This document shows positions 1-11,927 of a DNA stretch of 64,000 nt, in pieces; within the stretch, counting starts at the first letter, position 1, and each line of letters begins with the position of its first letter. The notes under the pieces are model-generated. The model had not been told where the DNA came from, ran no database searches, and saw nothing but the letters and a program-made list of their open reading frames with translations. This stretch comes from Tigriopus japonicus (lineage: Eukaryota; Arthropoda; Copepoda; Harpacticoida; Harpacticidae): the NCBI GenBank assembly GCA_010645155.1, contig CM021322.1, positions 6,066,308 to 6,130,307 of the forward strand, given 5' to 3'. The position numbers and the translations under genes are program-made.

Positions 1-915
1 GTTACCAAATGGTTCAAAAAATTGCAAAATAAAGTGAAAAAAGAAGAAAACTTTAGGCAACAAAAAAAGTGATGACCACCGAATAGTACTGACGTGTTTC
101 GAGTTGGATTTTTGGCAGACCTTTCCAATTTTGGTTTTTAGGGTCAAATAACTGACCACAACTGAAATGTTCAACAGGCAATAGACCCTATCTGCCATAA
201 AATATGGCAGCACTGCCAACTCGAAATCCATAAATGTAACTTCTGCTGGAACTCGAAATCGGGTTGGATTTACCAAGGATCTATGAGTTCCGTGGTCTAT
301 GGATTTACTAACAAATTTGTATCATGACAAAAGTTCAGTGACTTTCCGGTCTGCAAATTCTTTCTCGGGCCATCAGCAACATGTTTTTCCTGTTTTGCTC
401 TACAAAATGTTCCGATTTGTCCTGGCTCACTGACACCCTCAAAACTTTAATTTTAAGACTTAAAAACTAGCGTTGAACCGTCTATCCCAGGGGTAGGTAG
501 GCAACCGGTGAGCCACGGCCCACATGTGGGCCCACGGGCGGTCTTTTGTGGGCCCAGGAGCTATGGGTTAAGTTCAAAATAGTGGGCCCGCTAGACATGG
601 ATTGGAATCATTTCCTCATGGAACACATGTTCTCAGTGATGCATTGTCTCTTTATCTAACAAAGAACTGCCAGATTCAACCATCCAATCCAATAAAAAGC
701 TTGCCGACTTTGAAATTACCAAAATCCTATACTTAGGGTAAAAAAGTTTCCTTCGAAGATTCCATCAGCCAACAAATGTCTTCAAATGCATTAACATATA
801 TTTTTGCACTAAAAATACCCAAGAACATGTTTATGCATCCTTTTGCTATATGGATAAAGAAAGTGCATTCTTTCTTTGGTTTGAAATCGTCATTAACCAC
901 AGATCCATAAAATAT
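1..915. other. Left edge of window, repeat debris
   Basis: No gene is seen up to the last exon of peroxidase copy 1. Around 200-240 the reverse complement (GATTTCGAGTTGGCAGTGC, TGCCATATTTTA) matches a sequence at about 43877-43920, so a dispersed repeat is present. At about 489-560 a GC-rich stretch with CAGGGGTAGGTAGGCAACC and several GGGCCCAC words looks like a hAT end. Confidence 0.4.
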
Positions 916-918
916 CCC

Positions 919-2701
919 TTAGTTTTCCACCATTCTGGTGAAGGCCACAGAAAAGTCTCGAATCCAAAAATTTGGGAATCTACCGTAGATTCTGACCAAA
1001 AGAGCCGTCGCAGAAGGCTGGCACGTGTCAAAGTCACAAGAACTTCGACCACTAATTAAATAAAAAGAACAATAAGAACCACCCTCGATGGTTTAGTTAG
1101 ATGACAACGGGAAAAGTTGCCCGTGTGATCTGATCGTTACTACAACTACTTACTCAGCGTCTGGTTGAATGTCCAAAAGCAAAGCCACGTCAGAATTCAA
1201 CATGAAGGACACCTAAAGGGTCAAGTTAGTTGGTGTAATAAGAGGAACATTTAACATTAAAACAACCAACAATGTTTAACACGACCTGATTAAAAAGATT
1301 GACTTGCCGTAGATTTCTAGACTACAAAATGGCGTAAGACCAACCTCATGGTTGGCAAAACAGTACAATAAACCAGTGATCAGTTTCAAGGAGACCGTTC
1401 ATTGTGCTGCTTTGTCAATACGATATTCAGTGGATTGGATATCCATGGAACAACATACTTGTTGGCCGTTCCTGAAACCTTCCCATTGCCATCTTGGAGA
1501 GTTGGCATTCGTTTCAGGCCTGGAGGACACTTCGACAAGGTCATAATCCACGTTTTGATCGGCCATAAGGCTAAAGTATCTGGCATCGAACTTGGCTGCT
1601 TCAATAGCATCTGCAACGGAACAAAATACAACACTCTTGGTACTGCAGAATGTAAAGACCAACGAATAATTCGCATGAAATACATTACGTACTTTCTTTC
1701 CAAAAGCCAATGAATCCCGAAGCTCCTGAAGCGCCACCCAAGGTATGGGCACCCGAGAGAGCCGTGCCCAAGCGAGGTCCCAAACCAAATTCGCTGGAGA
1801 AGAAGGCCATGATGGCATTGAAATCGTCTCGCCCCCTGGGAAATGTGCGGCTCTCACTCGAAGTAGGGCTGGTGGGACAATCTCGTCGACCAAATCGGAA
1901 CCGGATTTGAGGCTGGATTTAGGGAATCAAACAATGACGCCCACAAACCGGGTCCACAAGTATTTTCTAAAACTCACCCGGTTAATGCAGCTTCTTCCAT
2001 GGCATCCCACATTAGCGTTGTTGACTCCCACTTCCAAGGCTGTGATGGACGCCAAAACATAAAAGTCGGCCCTAGATACAATTCGCCGGTAAAATCTGGA
2101 GTCATATAAGTCGTCCAATCTGTCAAGCGTTGTCAACATAGGGGTCATGTTGGGAGGCAAATCTCGATTCAAACAACCATCACAACCACCTACAGGCGTG
2201 TGGATGGAGATAGTTTAGGAAAGGGACCCATTTTGGGAACAACGCAAATAGAGAATGAACATTACCAACGCAATCATGGAAAATAATGCGAATAACATGG
2301 GCAATCCTGTCCTCAAAGATGATTCGCCGCAAATCACGTTGAATGATGTAAATCAGAATTCGTGAAAAGAATTGCCTGTTTTCGGCTTGTTGAGGGGGTT
2401 GTTCGTGCAACTTTTTTCCTAAAGTCATCGGACTTCGGCTGCTCAAATGACTTCCCTCCAACAATTTGTCTAATTCATCTTCTTGCTTCTTGGGATCACT
2501 GATCTTTTCCAACGAATCCAAGAGGGAATCAATCGATTTTGAGCGATCTCCAAGGGATGCAGAATGAAAGACCATGCGATTTTGCGGATAGGTCCCCATT
2601 GTTTGATTCGTTTCTGGATCAACAGGAACAACGGAAAAGGCCGCAATCACATTGCTCCACAACACTAAGCTGAGTAATGTTGGAAATTGGAAGCCCAACA
2701 T
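919..2701 (-). CDS. Secreted plant/fungal-type haem peroxidase, copy 1
   Basis: Six exons on the minus strand: 2701-2266, 2189-1978, 1912-1693, 1610-1459, 1212-1154 and 1051-919, giving 403 codons plus stop. All introns are GT-AG and phases agree. An N-terminal hydrophobic segment (LLSLVLWSNVIAAFS) looks like a signal peptide, so the product is probably secreted or in the secretory lumen. Family motifs in order: distal RIIFHDC followed across the intron by GGCDGC; SRADFYVLASITALE; FGRRDCPTSP; proximal SGAHTLGGAS; SGFIGFW; NSDVALL with the Asp that partners the proximal His; and a C-terminal helix with WIRDFSVAF. This is the non-animal peroxidase superfamily (cytochrome c/ascorbate peroxidase, lignin peroxidase, horseradish peroxidase), which oxidises substrates with hydrogen peroxide. 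Class I versus II is unclear: the Trp of SGFIGFW sits where cytochrome c peroxidase has its radical Trp, while the signal peptide and added cysteines recall secreted classes. Physiological substrate unknown. Exon lengths equal those of copy 2. Confidence 0.88.
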
Positions 2702-2744
2702 GCTTATTGGTTATTGGTTACAGTCTCAGATTAGGATCAAGCGT

Positions 2745-2780
2745 GCACTGATTTTGATTCTGGAATCATTTGCTTTTATA
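2745..2780 (-). promoter_or_regulatory. TATA box and initiator of peroxidase copy 1
   Basis: On the minus strand TATAAAAG begins at 2780, and an arthropod-type initiator ATCAGTGC has its presumed +1 A at 2749, a spacing of 31 bases. The start codon follows at 2701, leaving a leader of about 48 bases. The same pair of elements with the same spacing lies before copy 2, which supports both as real core promoters. Confidence 0.65.
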
Positions 2781-2789
2781 CAGAAACTT

Positions 2790-5010
2790 TGTCGTAGAGG
2801 AACCGCCAATTTCATGTTCCTAATTTTGAAAGCTACATAGTGCACTAGTTGACAGAACTTTTGATCAATTTCCCTTGAAGTTATTAGGGCTCCTTTGAAG
2901 CTTAATCGTTTGTCCTTTATCCGGTAAGAGAGCATAACTTTTGTGTACGTTACATAGGTTATTTCATTTCTTAGGCTTTGTGTAAGTGAGCAATAAGTGT
3001 GTCATGGATGAGTCAAATGATCACTCTACAAGACTCTTTCCTTTTGTCCTCCAATTCAACCTACAAAAAATGTTACCTTTGATTTCAATAATGCCCAACA
3101 AAAACTCTTGAAATCACATCATTTGTGACATTAGCAAATGCATTCACCATTCCATGTGCAATTTGGATTTTAAGGTGAATAAGATATGTTTACCTATGAT
3201 TTTGTCAAGTTATGAAGTCAAATGAATGGACTTGGAATAAGCTGCCGTATGTCTTCGACAAGTCACTTGTGTGTAATATCAAGCCCTAATGACGCACTGT
3301 AAATAACGTTAACCATTAATGTTGTGCAAACAATTAACATTTATGTTATAAGAAGTTATTGTTGGCAAATCTGTACAACCTGTATATAGTGAGTAGATCA
3401 GGAATGAATGCGGTAATTTGTCTAACCCATCCTTAAAACTTGCTACAGCAATGGTTCTTAAACTGGGGATCAGGTCCTCCATAGAGGATCCAGATATCCT
3501 CCAAGGTGGCCCTGTTGGATGTTTTGAAATGTGCCAAAAAGGGCGAAATATGAAAATATGTCAGGTTTAAAAATGACGTCATTCAATTCTTAATAATGAA
3601 TTATCAAAACAATTTTATTGTTTTTTTTAAATCAAAAACCTACACTGAATATGTCAAATGCCTCAAGAAAAAGTTTTAGATGTCAACACCTTAAACTTGG
3701 CAGCGTCGGTTGGTTCATGTTTCCAAGAATTAGAATACGTCTCTGTGTCAGAATGTTCCTTTATCAGCTGTTGATTGCCCCACAATTTTCTTTGAAAAAT
3801 TTGCTTTTCTGAACTCATATTCTTAGACTAACGTAGCACCAAAAGAAACTTTACAATGCTTACTGTAGCAAACTTGCTGAATTTTCCAATTAAAAAGTAT
3901 GGGGTTTCAGGGAAGTACACGTATCTCAATTTCCAAATTTAACCGCCTCAGTTGCCATTTTTCACTTACCTTAGAGCTTTGAATTACGTTTTTTTGTTAG
4001 AGTAATTTTAAAGGCCTGAAAAATTTTCGATTGAGAGATTGTCTTACAAGAACCCTCAAATCCAACCGAGGAGCCTGGGAAGAGAGATCATACGTTTTGC
4101 GTTTGGGGATGCCTCTTCAAGTAAACTTCAATTGACTTCCACTCATTTTGGATCTTTTAAACGTTCTCGGGCTTCAAAAATGGTGCCATATTAATCTTAC
4201 CTTCCACATAGTAGATGTTTACGTAAAAAATAATTAAATAATGCCCTAACATGCTTAAAATACGCCTGAAGTTAATAATGGAAGCATGCTTGTAGCGACC
4301 CTTGCATGCCTTGACAAAGCATATGAGCTACAGGGGTTTTAATCCCGTCCACTATTTTTAGCTTTTTGTTATGGATTGATGGGTTGAATAAACTCAATAG
4401 ACATACCTAATCTATTTTTAATCCTTTTTTTGCTGTAGATAGTTTAAAATATAACCTGCCACCTGAAACAGGCATGGGACCCATGGAAAATCATTTGACC
4501 AAATATTTAAGACAAAAATAACACTCAGCTAAAGTGCTTAACCAATGAGTAAAATTGAAGCTAACCGTAAAAACATCATTGTAAAAAATGTCAATCAAAA
4601 GTGCCATGAGTGTGTACTGTGTACCCCTATAAAGAGCCGCGCTGATCCAGGCAGGATGAAAAGCAACATGAACGAGTTTCAGTTTACCAGATGCAGGAAG
4701 TCGAAAGTATTGTTCAGAAAGGTCAGCCAAGGAATAGTGTGTGGAAAATAGGTGATTATTAACCAGGATTGCCTGCACTGCAAACGTACTACTGATTAAA
4801 AATTGGAAGAAATACCCGTAGACATTTGTAATCTAAAAAGAATGCAAGAGGAAAAATGAATCATTTCACTAAATATTTCAAGATCTAAATGGCATTAGGC
4901 TTTACAGCCTGACTTATAACGTCTGGGCTGGGTTGCAAATCTCTTTCTGTAAATCGCACCTTCCACTATCAGAAACAACGACAGATTTCTTATATGACAC
5001 ATAGTGCAAA
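2790..5010. other. Intergenic region between the divergent peroxidase genes
   Basis: About 2.2 kb of AT-rich DNA separates the two promoters. I see no convincing coding exon. Around 3450-3500 there is a hAT-terminus-like string (AATGGTTCTTAAACTGGGG), which may mark an old transposon fragment. Short open frames here have no recognisable motif. Confidence 0.5.
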
Positions 5011-5017
5011 TTTTCGA

Positions 5018-5056
5018 TATATAAGATCAGATGATTAGACAATCAATATCAGTGCA
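5018..5056 (+). promoter_or_regulatory. TATA box and initiator of peroxidase copy 2
   Basis: A TATATAAG string at 5018-5025 (core TATAAG from 5020) precedes an initiator TATCAGTGCA whose presumed +1 A is at 5051, 31 bases after the core TATA. The start codon is at 5100. Element type and spacing match those of copy 1 on the other strand. Confidence 0.65.
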
Positions 5057-5099
5057 TTCTCGACCTTGATTTGAGACTGTAACCAATTTCCCAAAGAGC

Positions 5100-8000
5100 A
5101 TGATGTGCCTCCACTTTCCAATTTTGCTCACCTTAGTATTGTGGAGCAACGTGATTGCTGCCTTTTCCGTTGTTCCTGTTGATCCGGAAATGAATCAAAC
5201 AATGGGGACCTATCCTCAAAATCGCAAGGACTTTAATGCTGCATACCTTGGAGATCGCTTAAATTCGATTGATTCCATCTTGGACTCATTGGAAAAGATC
5301 AGTGATCCCGAGAAGCAAGAAGAGGAATTGAACAAGCTGTTGGAAGGAAGTCATTTAGGCAGTAGAAGTGCCATGATTTCAGGGAAAACGTTGCACAAAC
5401 AACCCCTTCAACAAACCGAAAACTGGGTATCCATTTCCCAACTTTTGATTTACATCATTCAACGTGATTTGCGACAGATCATCTTTGGAGACAGGATTGC
5501 CCATGTCGTTCGCATTATCTTCCATGATTGCATTGGTAATGTTTCTACTTTATGTTTCTTTGATTCCAAAACGGGCATCTATCTTAAACTATCACCATTT
5601 ACACATCTGTAGGTGGCTGCGACGGTTGTTTAAATCGAAACTTGCCTCCCAACATGACCCCTATGTTGAAAACGCTTGAAATATTGGACGACTTATATGA
5701 CTCAAGATTATACCGACTATTTGTGTCGAGGGCCGACTTTTACGTTTTGGCGTCCATCACAGCCTTGGAAGTGGGAGTAAACAATGCTAATGTGGGATGC
5801 AGTGGAAGGAGCTGCATTGACCAAGTGAGTATGGAGAGACCAGTCACATGTCAGAGATTGTTGGTTCGAATCCGGGGCTTGCCGAGTCCTTGTGGTCTGT
5901 GGTTTAAATTTACATAGAATAGTCATGGCTTTAACACCTTAAATGGCCGAACCTGTGGTCCTTCGCGAAGGCAAGGTAATATCTAATGCTTGTTGGAGCG
6001 GAAATTTCCCCAAGTACGAATAGCATTCTTCAGTTTACCTTTGCGAAGCTGTATTCTGACCTCAGAAAAAAAATTTGGACTCGTTTTGTGGTAGTTATTG
6101 TTTAATTCTGTTACTCCAGCCTCGAATCCCGTTCCAATTTGGTCGACAAGATTGTCCCACTAGCCCTACTTCGAGCGAGAGCCGCGCTTTTCCCGAAGGC
6201 AGAGATGACTACAATGCGGTGATGAACTTTTTTGCTCTGGAATTCGGTTTGACACCTCGTTTTGCCACCGCACTCTTGGGTGCCCATACCTTAGGTGGCG
6301 CTTCAGGATGCTCCGGATTCATTGGCTTTTGGAAAGAAAGTAATGTATTCAATGTAAAATATTAACAGTCTTTACATTCTGCAGTACCAAGAGTGTTGTA
6401 TTTTGTTCCGTTGCAGATGCTATTGAAGCAGCCAAGTTCGATGCCAGATACTTTAGCCTTATGGCCGATCAAAACGTGGAATATGACCTTGTCGAGGTGT
6501 CCTCCAGGCCTGAAACGAATGCCAACTCTCCAAGATGGCAATGGGAAGGTTTCAGGAACGGCCAACAAGTACGCAATCACGGGATTAAAAAATCATATCA
6601 AGTTTGCAACGAAATTTCCAAACAACATGAGGTATTATTCTGACCCAGGAAACCAAGTTGAGCAACTTTTATTTACTGCCTTCTTCAATATCGGGTCTAG
6701 ATAAAAAGTTATACACCTAAAACCTTTTAAATTAATATTTTTGAAAGTCTAGTCAACACACTTTTAGATCTGCCTTTACGAATCTTTATCATTTTAAATC
6801 ACTGAATTGAAATTAATTGAAAATATGTTGATCAACTGCTGAGTTATTCAAGTTTAACTGGCCCATTTTTTTCAAAAAGCGAAAAATCGTTCCGGATGGA
6901 TGAAAACTCTAATTTCTAAACAAATAATATACATTTTCAATCTTCCCAAATATATTATGAATTCTTCTTCGCACTTGTAACTTTTGTAACAAGAGGTCAA
7001 AATAATATATATTGTTACCAAAAACACATTTAAAATACATTTTATTCAACAAGGACTTTTGAATTATTAAAAGGGCATGGAGATACGTTGTCAATATAAA
7101 TTTGGTGAAATTCTGTAGGATTTTAAAACTTCGCTTTGATCCTATTTGAGGTTGGTCCTCCGAGAAATATCAATTTCGCACTAAATCCCAAGGCACATCT
7201 ATTCAGTAGATTTCCTTAAATTTTCAAATTAATGTCTAACTTAGTGAAGTCAAGATAATACAAAATAATTTTTCAAAAAATGTGTGTGTTCTGTGTGATT
7301 TAAGTAATTTTAAACTTTTTTGACAAAACAAGTAAAATGAAGAATTTTCAATTTGTTTTATGAAATCGAGAGTATAGGTTACGTTATTTTCTTGGGAATT
7401 TGTGTTTTCATATACCCGGAACGATTTTTCGCTTTTTGAAGTAAAAAGTGGGCTAGTTAAACTTCAATTACTCAGCAACTGATCAACTTATTTTCAATTA
7501 AGATCAATTCAATAGGTATCTTGAGCAGCTCTAAAAATGTGTTGACTAGCTTTTCAAAAAAGTTTTATTTTTATAGATGCTTAGGTGTATAAATTTTAGT
7601 CTAGGCCTGATATTGAAGAACGCAGCAAAAAAAGGCTGTCCAAGTTGGTTTCCTGGGTCAGAATCATACCTCATAGTGTTTGGGAATATCTCTGCAGACT
7701 TCAGATGATTTTTTTCAGTTCCGTGCAGTAGCAATCATCCGTAGTTGTTCCCTTGTTTCGAATGTTCTGCCTCATACATATTCAACGATTAAACGATTGA
7801 ATTTGATACTCTAGGTGTCCTTCATGTTGAACTCTGACGTGGCCTTGCTGATAGACATTCAACCAGACGCTGAGTAAGTTAAAGTAAAAATCAATTGTGC
7901 ACAAAAAGGGGTTTCTTTTCCCAATCTAATGGGACTTCTAAACCAATCCCTGGACTAAACCAAGGAGTGTTTTTTAATGATGTTTACTTTTTAGTGGTCG

Positions 8001-8127
8001 AAGTTCGTGCAATTTTGAAACTTGTCAGCCTTCCTTGACGGCTTGGTGGGTCAGAGTCTATGGAAGATACCCAAATATCTGGATTCGAGACTTTTCTGTG
8101 GCATTCACCAGAATGGTGGAAAACTAA
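5100..8127 (+). CDS. Secreted plant/fungal-type haem peroxidase, copy 2
   Basis: Exons 5100-5535, 5613-5824, 6120-6339, 6417-6568, 7815-7873 and 7995-8127 (436, 212, 220, 152, 59 and 133 bases) join in phase to 403 codons ending in TAA. A signal peptide occupies roughly residues 1-22. Residues 23-130 are a variable, charged region. Catalytic residues can be placed: distal Arg138, Phe141 and His142 in RIIFHDC, then GGCDGC; SRADFYVLASITALE; IPFQFGRQDCPTSP at about 219-232; proximal His272 in LLGAHTLGGA; Trp287 in SGFIGFW; and Asp348 in NSDVALL. The last helix reads WIRDFSVAF. All residues needed for a haem peroxidase cycle are present, so the gene looks functional. Class I or II is unresolved. 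Intron 4 (6569-7814) has been enlarged by an inverted-repeat element. A possible poly(A) signal ATTAAA lies near 8166. Extra cysteines in the C-terminal part suggest disulphides, fitting secretion. Confidence 0.9.
5840..5900 (+). repeat. tRNA B-box-like fragment in peroxidase intron 2
   Basis: The string GGTTCGAATCCGG near 5862 matches an RNA polymerase III B box. No matching A box or cloverleaf is visible at the right distance, so this may be the remnant of a tRNA-derived SINE or a chance match. Confidence 0.25.
6587..7718. repeat. Foldback element in intron 4 of peroxidase copy 2
   Basis: Two long inverted arms, about 6587-6915 and 7385-7718, face each other inside the intron. Shared strings include TTCTGACCCAGGAAACCAA, CTTCAATATC, AGTCAACACA and AAAAAGCGAAAAATCGTTCC. 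The arms differ by scattered substitutions, so the insertion is not recent. The centre (6915-7385) is AT-rich with no coding capacity. A further single arm of the same family lies at about 41690-42115. This looks like a non-autonomous foldback DNA transposon. Confidence 0.75.
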
Positions 8128-8169
8128 AGGATATTTTATGGATTCCAGGATTATAAAGAGGTGCTATTA

Positions 8170-11100
8170 AATGGTGAAAGTTTTTGTCTTCATAGTATTG
8201 AAGTGCGAGATCCTTTTCCATAATTCAACATGATACGTCTTTTAATGTTTTAAGAAATTTTCATCACAAGAAGTAGCTCTTTTACTTGTATTATTTGCAA
8301 GCAATGATTTGTGCCCTAAAGACAACTGATAGTTGTATAGTAGATTGTTCCATTTGTTTGCTTACTGAGAAATTGGGATTTTTCTTCAAATAAACGATTT
8401 TGAACAGGATTGGGTGGGGCCGTTGCCTTTGAAAGATTTCTCTTGTTTTCGATTTTTTGGATCTTTAGTCAAGCATTTGACTGATTTCAAAATGAGGGAA
8501 CATACGGATCAATTTGCCCATTAAAAGGCTTTCTTTTCTAGGAAGTAGTCTTGATAGCTCTCAGCAAGGGCTTATGGGCTTGGGAAGAACCACACGCTTT
8601 AGATTGAATATGTTCGAACACCTTTTTGTAATCGATGTCAAGAATGCCTACATAAATCCTTGTTGAACGTTGTTTGCTCGAACTTGCGACCTCCATTTTC
8701 TTTGAGTGGCGTCATCCTGAAAGACATTGAGAGGGATTTCATCCTGTTCTGAGCTAAATTCATCTCATCAACCTTAGAGTATGTTCGTTTAAAGGTCTCT
8801 AAAAGGGTACTTGAATCCTGGCAATTCCTTTAACATTACCTTCGTATAATTTGTTGGAGAGACCAACGAACCGAATTTTTTAAGAGGAGCAGCAACGAAA
8901 ATGAAAATGAGTTGTTCTAAGATGCACGTGCGGGTTGAAGATTGTCGGACATGAAAAAAATGTCGCTAATATGTTTGCCTCTGACGAAGCTTTCATTTCA
9001 GTGGATAAAAAACAATTTGAGCCCATTAAGCAATCGTCCATCATTTTTTGTTAAAAGGGTCCTTGCAAAGGTGAACTGAGTTTCCCAAAGTTCGAACTGA
9101 TTCCAAACAGAGAACATGGATAGGAGAAGTCTCAAAGGAGACGAGCTGTCGTACCTCTCCGTCCCGGAAGTCTCCTTTAGAAGGCCGATGCGATATTTGT
9201 GTCAAGTGAATTGAGACCAAATTGAAAAAGGAACCCACGACCTCCTTGACGAGATTCAGAGGCGTTATTTGATGTCTCTATCGTCTGAGCTTTCTGTTTC
9301 AAAGTTCTTTGGTAGACTGTTCCTCCTTGGCTGAAAGCCACTTACCCACCACAACAACGCTGGATGGATCTTTTTGTCCTACATCGTACAGAGATAGAGA
9401 GCAGATTTTTTGCTACACCAACCGGGTCAAAATCTGGTCGACAGTCATGTGGTTTAGTTCATTCATGGAACTTAAACCTCGGAACCTTTTCCATGTGAGC
9501 GTTTTTGGCGGAGACATCTCAAACGAATTTGAAGTCGCTTCAACAATTCAACATATATCTATTATGGAATTTTGGGCGAGTAAGGCTTTCGTCCGCTTCC
9601 GACCGGCCACGAGGTTGCAAAAAATCATCTTTAAGTACAATTTAGATCAAGGCTTGTATTATGTTTTTCCAATTTGTTAAACTAATCCCCTTGCAGATTG
9701 AAATTTTTACTAGGTGGGTTGAAAAGAAACCACCTTGACCGCCAAAATGATATTTTAGTGCCCAAAAAGCCTTTAGTTAGGGACTTGTAGTCCGTTCATA
9801 TTTAGGAATACATTTCAAAAGGTCAGTCCTTTAAGCACAACCAGTAAAATAGAAATAACGTGAAACCTTTGAACTTCTTTATACAAAATTTCGAGTCCTA
9901 CGTGTCCAATAAACATTGAGAAGTTTGTAAATAAGTCAAATATGTCAAACTTTTGTGTCAGGGTGCAATATTGAGATCTGTATTAGAACTGTGACCTCCC
10001 AATCAGCTGTTCGTTAAAGGACCGCTAATGGACGATTTCTGCTGGGCATTTGGGGGTGAAACTGGTTAGGGATGGACCAGAATTAGGCTTGGGCGTTTCA
10101 TAGTTTGAGTTTGCTACGCGAGAGAAAGGTTTGTTTCAATTGATTGTCAAACAGAAGAAAGCGAATTAGGCTCGAGCATTTTAACCAAGCATTTTAGAGT
10201 TAGTTGGTTAGTCTCGACTCTAACGCATCCCTAGCCATGTTGGACCCAGAATCCTCAACCGATCTCGTCCAATTATCTTTATCCATTGATGTTGACAGGT
10301 TCAGCATCACGTTAAAGATGGATCAACAAGATTTCCGATTTCTCTTCAAAAAAAAAATTAAAGGAAAAAATGGCAAAGGAAGCTAAAAATAGTTCATTAA
10401 GTGTAATTTTGCTCCTTAAATATTAGTTTCGCCACTTATTTGGTCGTCAAAACTCCACTACCCATCAAGAACGATGTCGAAGGCCCTCCGATGCAAAATA
10501 CAAATGGAAATGTCAAAAACTACATGAAATGGGGTTGGCTGACCGGAAAGTGAAGTTGCATGAGCTTAGACATTCCATAAAGAAGTGAGGGCACACGCCA
10601 AATTTTGGGCGAGATTCTTCCCATGAAATGTCATCTGCCGCTAGAGTGCCACGCATGCCACTCCTGGCCGGAAATACGAACGTGAGAGCATTTCAGAACG
10701 GTGTTTAGCCGTGTCAATGTGGAATCCGAACAACTTTTGGAAACCTAGATCCACTATTATCCATCATCGGATTCAATGAGTGCCCGTCAATGGGATGAAG
10801 CCGACGCGAATATTTCAAAGCGGTAAAATGGCCGTAGGAGGCCCAATCGGAGGGTCCGAAAGGTTTTGGCGTCAGTTTACCAGAATTGTCATGAGATTCT
10901 CCTCATAGGCTCCCTCGAAAGAAGTAAAACCATCAACAGCGAGTTTTACCGGTTATCATTGGAGTAAAAGAAGGGCACAGTAAGTATAAAATGGCCTCAT
11001 ATCAAGAGAAAAAAATATTTTGTATTTGACAGACAGTGCGCCCGCACCGCGCACCATAGCCACGCCAAAGTCAAGGAATTATGGTTTCTGCGGCCACTTT

Positions 11101-11900
11101 ACGTACCTAATTTGACTTTCTCAGACTATTATCTGTCCCCAAATTTCAAAATAGTCTTATCGACAAAAAAGTCAGTTCACCATCCGGAAAATTATTTTTT
11201 TGACGGGATCAAGATTTTGGAAAGTCACGGAACTATCGGCTTAAAAGGGGAATTCGATGAAAAAACATCATATATCTCTTTTCCTTCTTTTCATTCTCAA
11301 GCAGGCTTCTTTTCAACCCACATAGTATGCAATGAGCATTTCAACAATCTCACAAGATAAATCAAAAGGGTTGTTAAAGGTTATTTGTAAAAAAAACTTT
11401 AAATGTCTCATTACAATTACGTTAGCTCTGATGACCGTAATCGTGATGTACTCAACGAAAAAAACATGGGAAACCAGGATATGGTTGAAAGACGGTTATT
11501 CTTGTGTGCAACAAGACGGGAACAAAAGGTGTAAATACCAAAGGGAACGCACAAGGGAAATTTGTGAGAGAACAGGGAGTGAGCAAAACGAAACAAAATA
11601 CAATACAGTAATAAAATTATTATTATTATTTTAACTTTTTTAGTCTCAATCAGTTTTGACACCAATTGCATTTGGTACACATGTCATCTAAACCAACCAA
11701 GTCTCGCAAAGAATATGCAAGAAGGTTCCCATCTCGCGTTGAGAATGCAACGTTGGTCTTCAATTTCCGGAAAAGTGTTCTCGTAATGTTAAGAGCACAT
11801 ATTGCCGAATCAAGAAGAGTAAATCGTGGCAACAATAAAGCATTGATTACACAACTAACCAAATCGAAGTGCAAATGGCTACATTTCTCAGAAAACGCTC
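8170..11900. other. Intergenic region, no recognised gene
   Basis: About 3.7 kb with no exon I can support. A 123-codon open frame at 9309-9680 starts at a non-ATG codon, has no family motif and no clear splice partners. The stretch 10430-11100 is slightly richer in GC but is broken in all frames. Short opposed frames at 11417-11950 overlap on both strands and cannot both be real. Confidence 0.4.
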
Positions 11901-11927
11901 AATTGACAGCAAAATCATTTTTCAATA

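Noticed and set aside
1399..1893. A 164-codon minus-strand open frame as a gene of its own
   Set aside because: It reads through two real peroxidase exons and the intron between them; only the second exon is in the correct frame, and the exon 3 part is the wrong frame.
6393..6704. A 103-codon plus-strand frame in peroxidase copy 2
   Set aside because: It is a shifted frame over exon 4; the frame that continues the peroxidase reads AIEAAKFDARYF and joins in phase at 6417.
9309..9680. 123-codon frame as a gene
   Set aside because: No in-frame ATG near the start, no domain motif, no splice partners; kept only as a remark in the intergenic entry.
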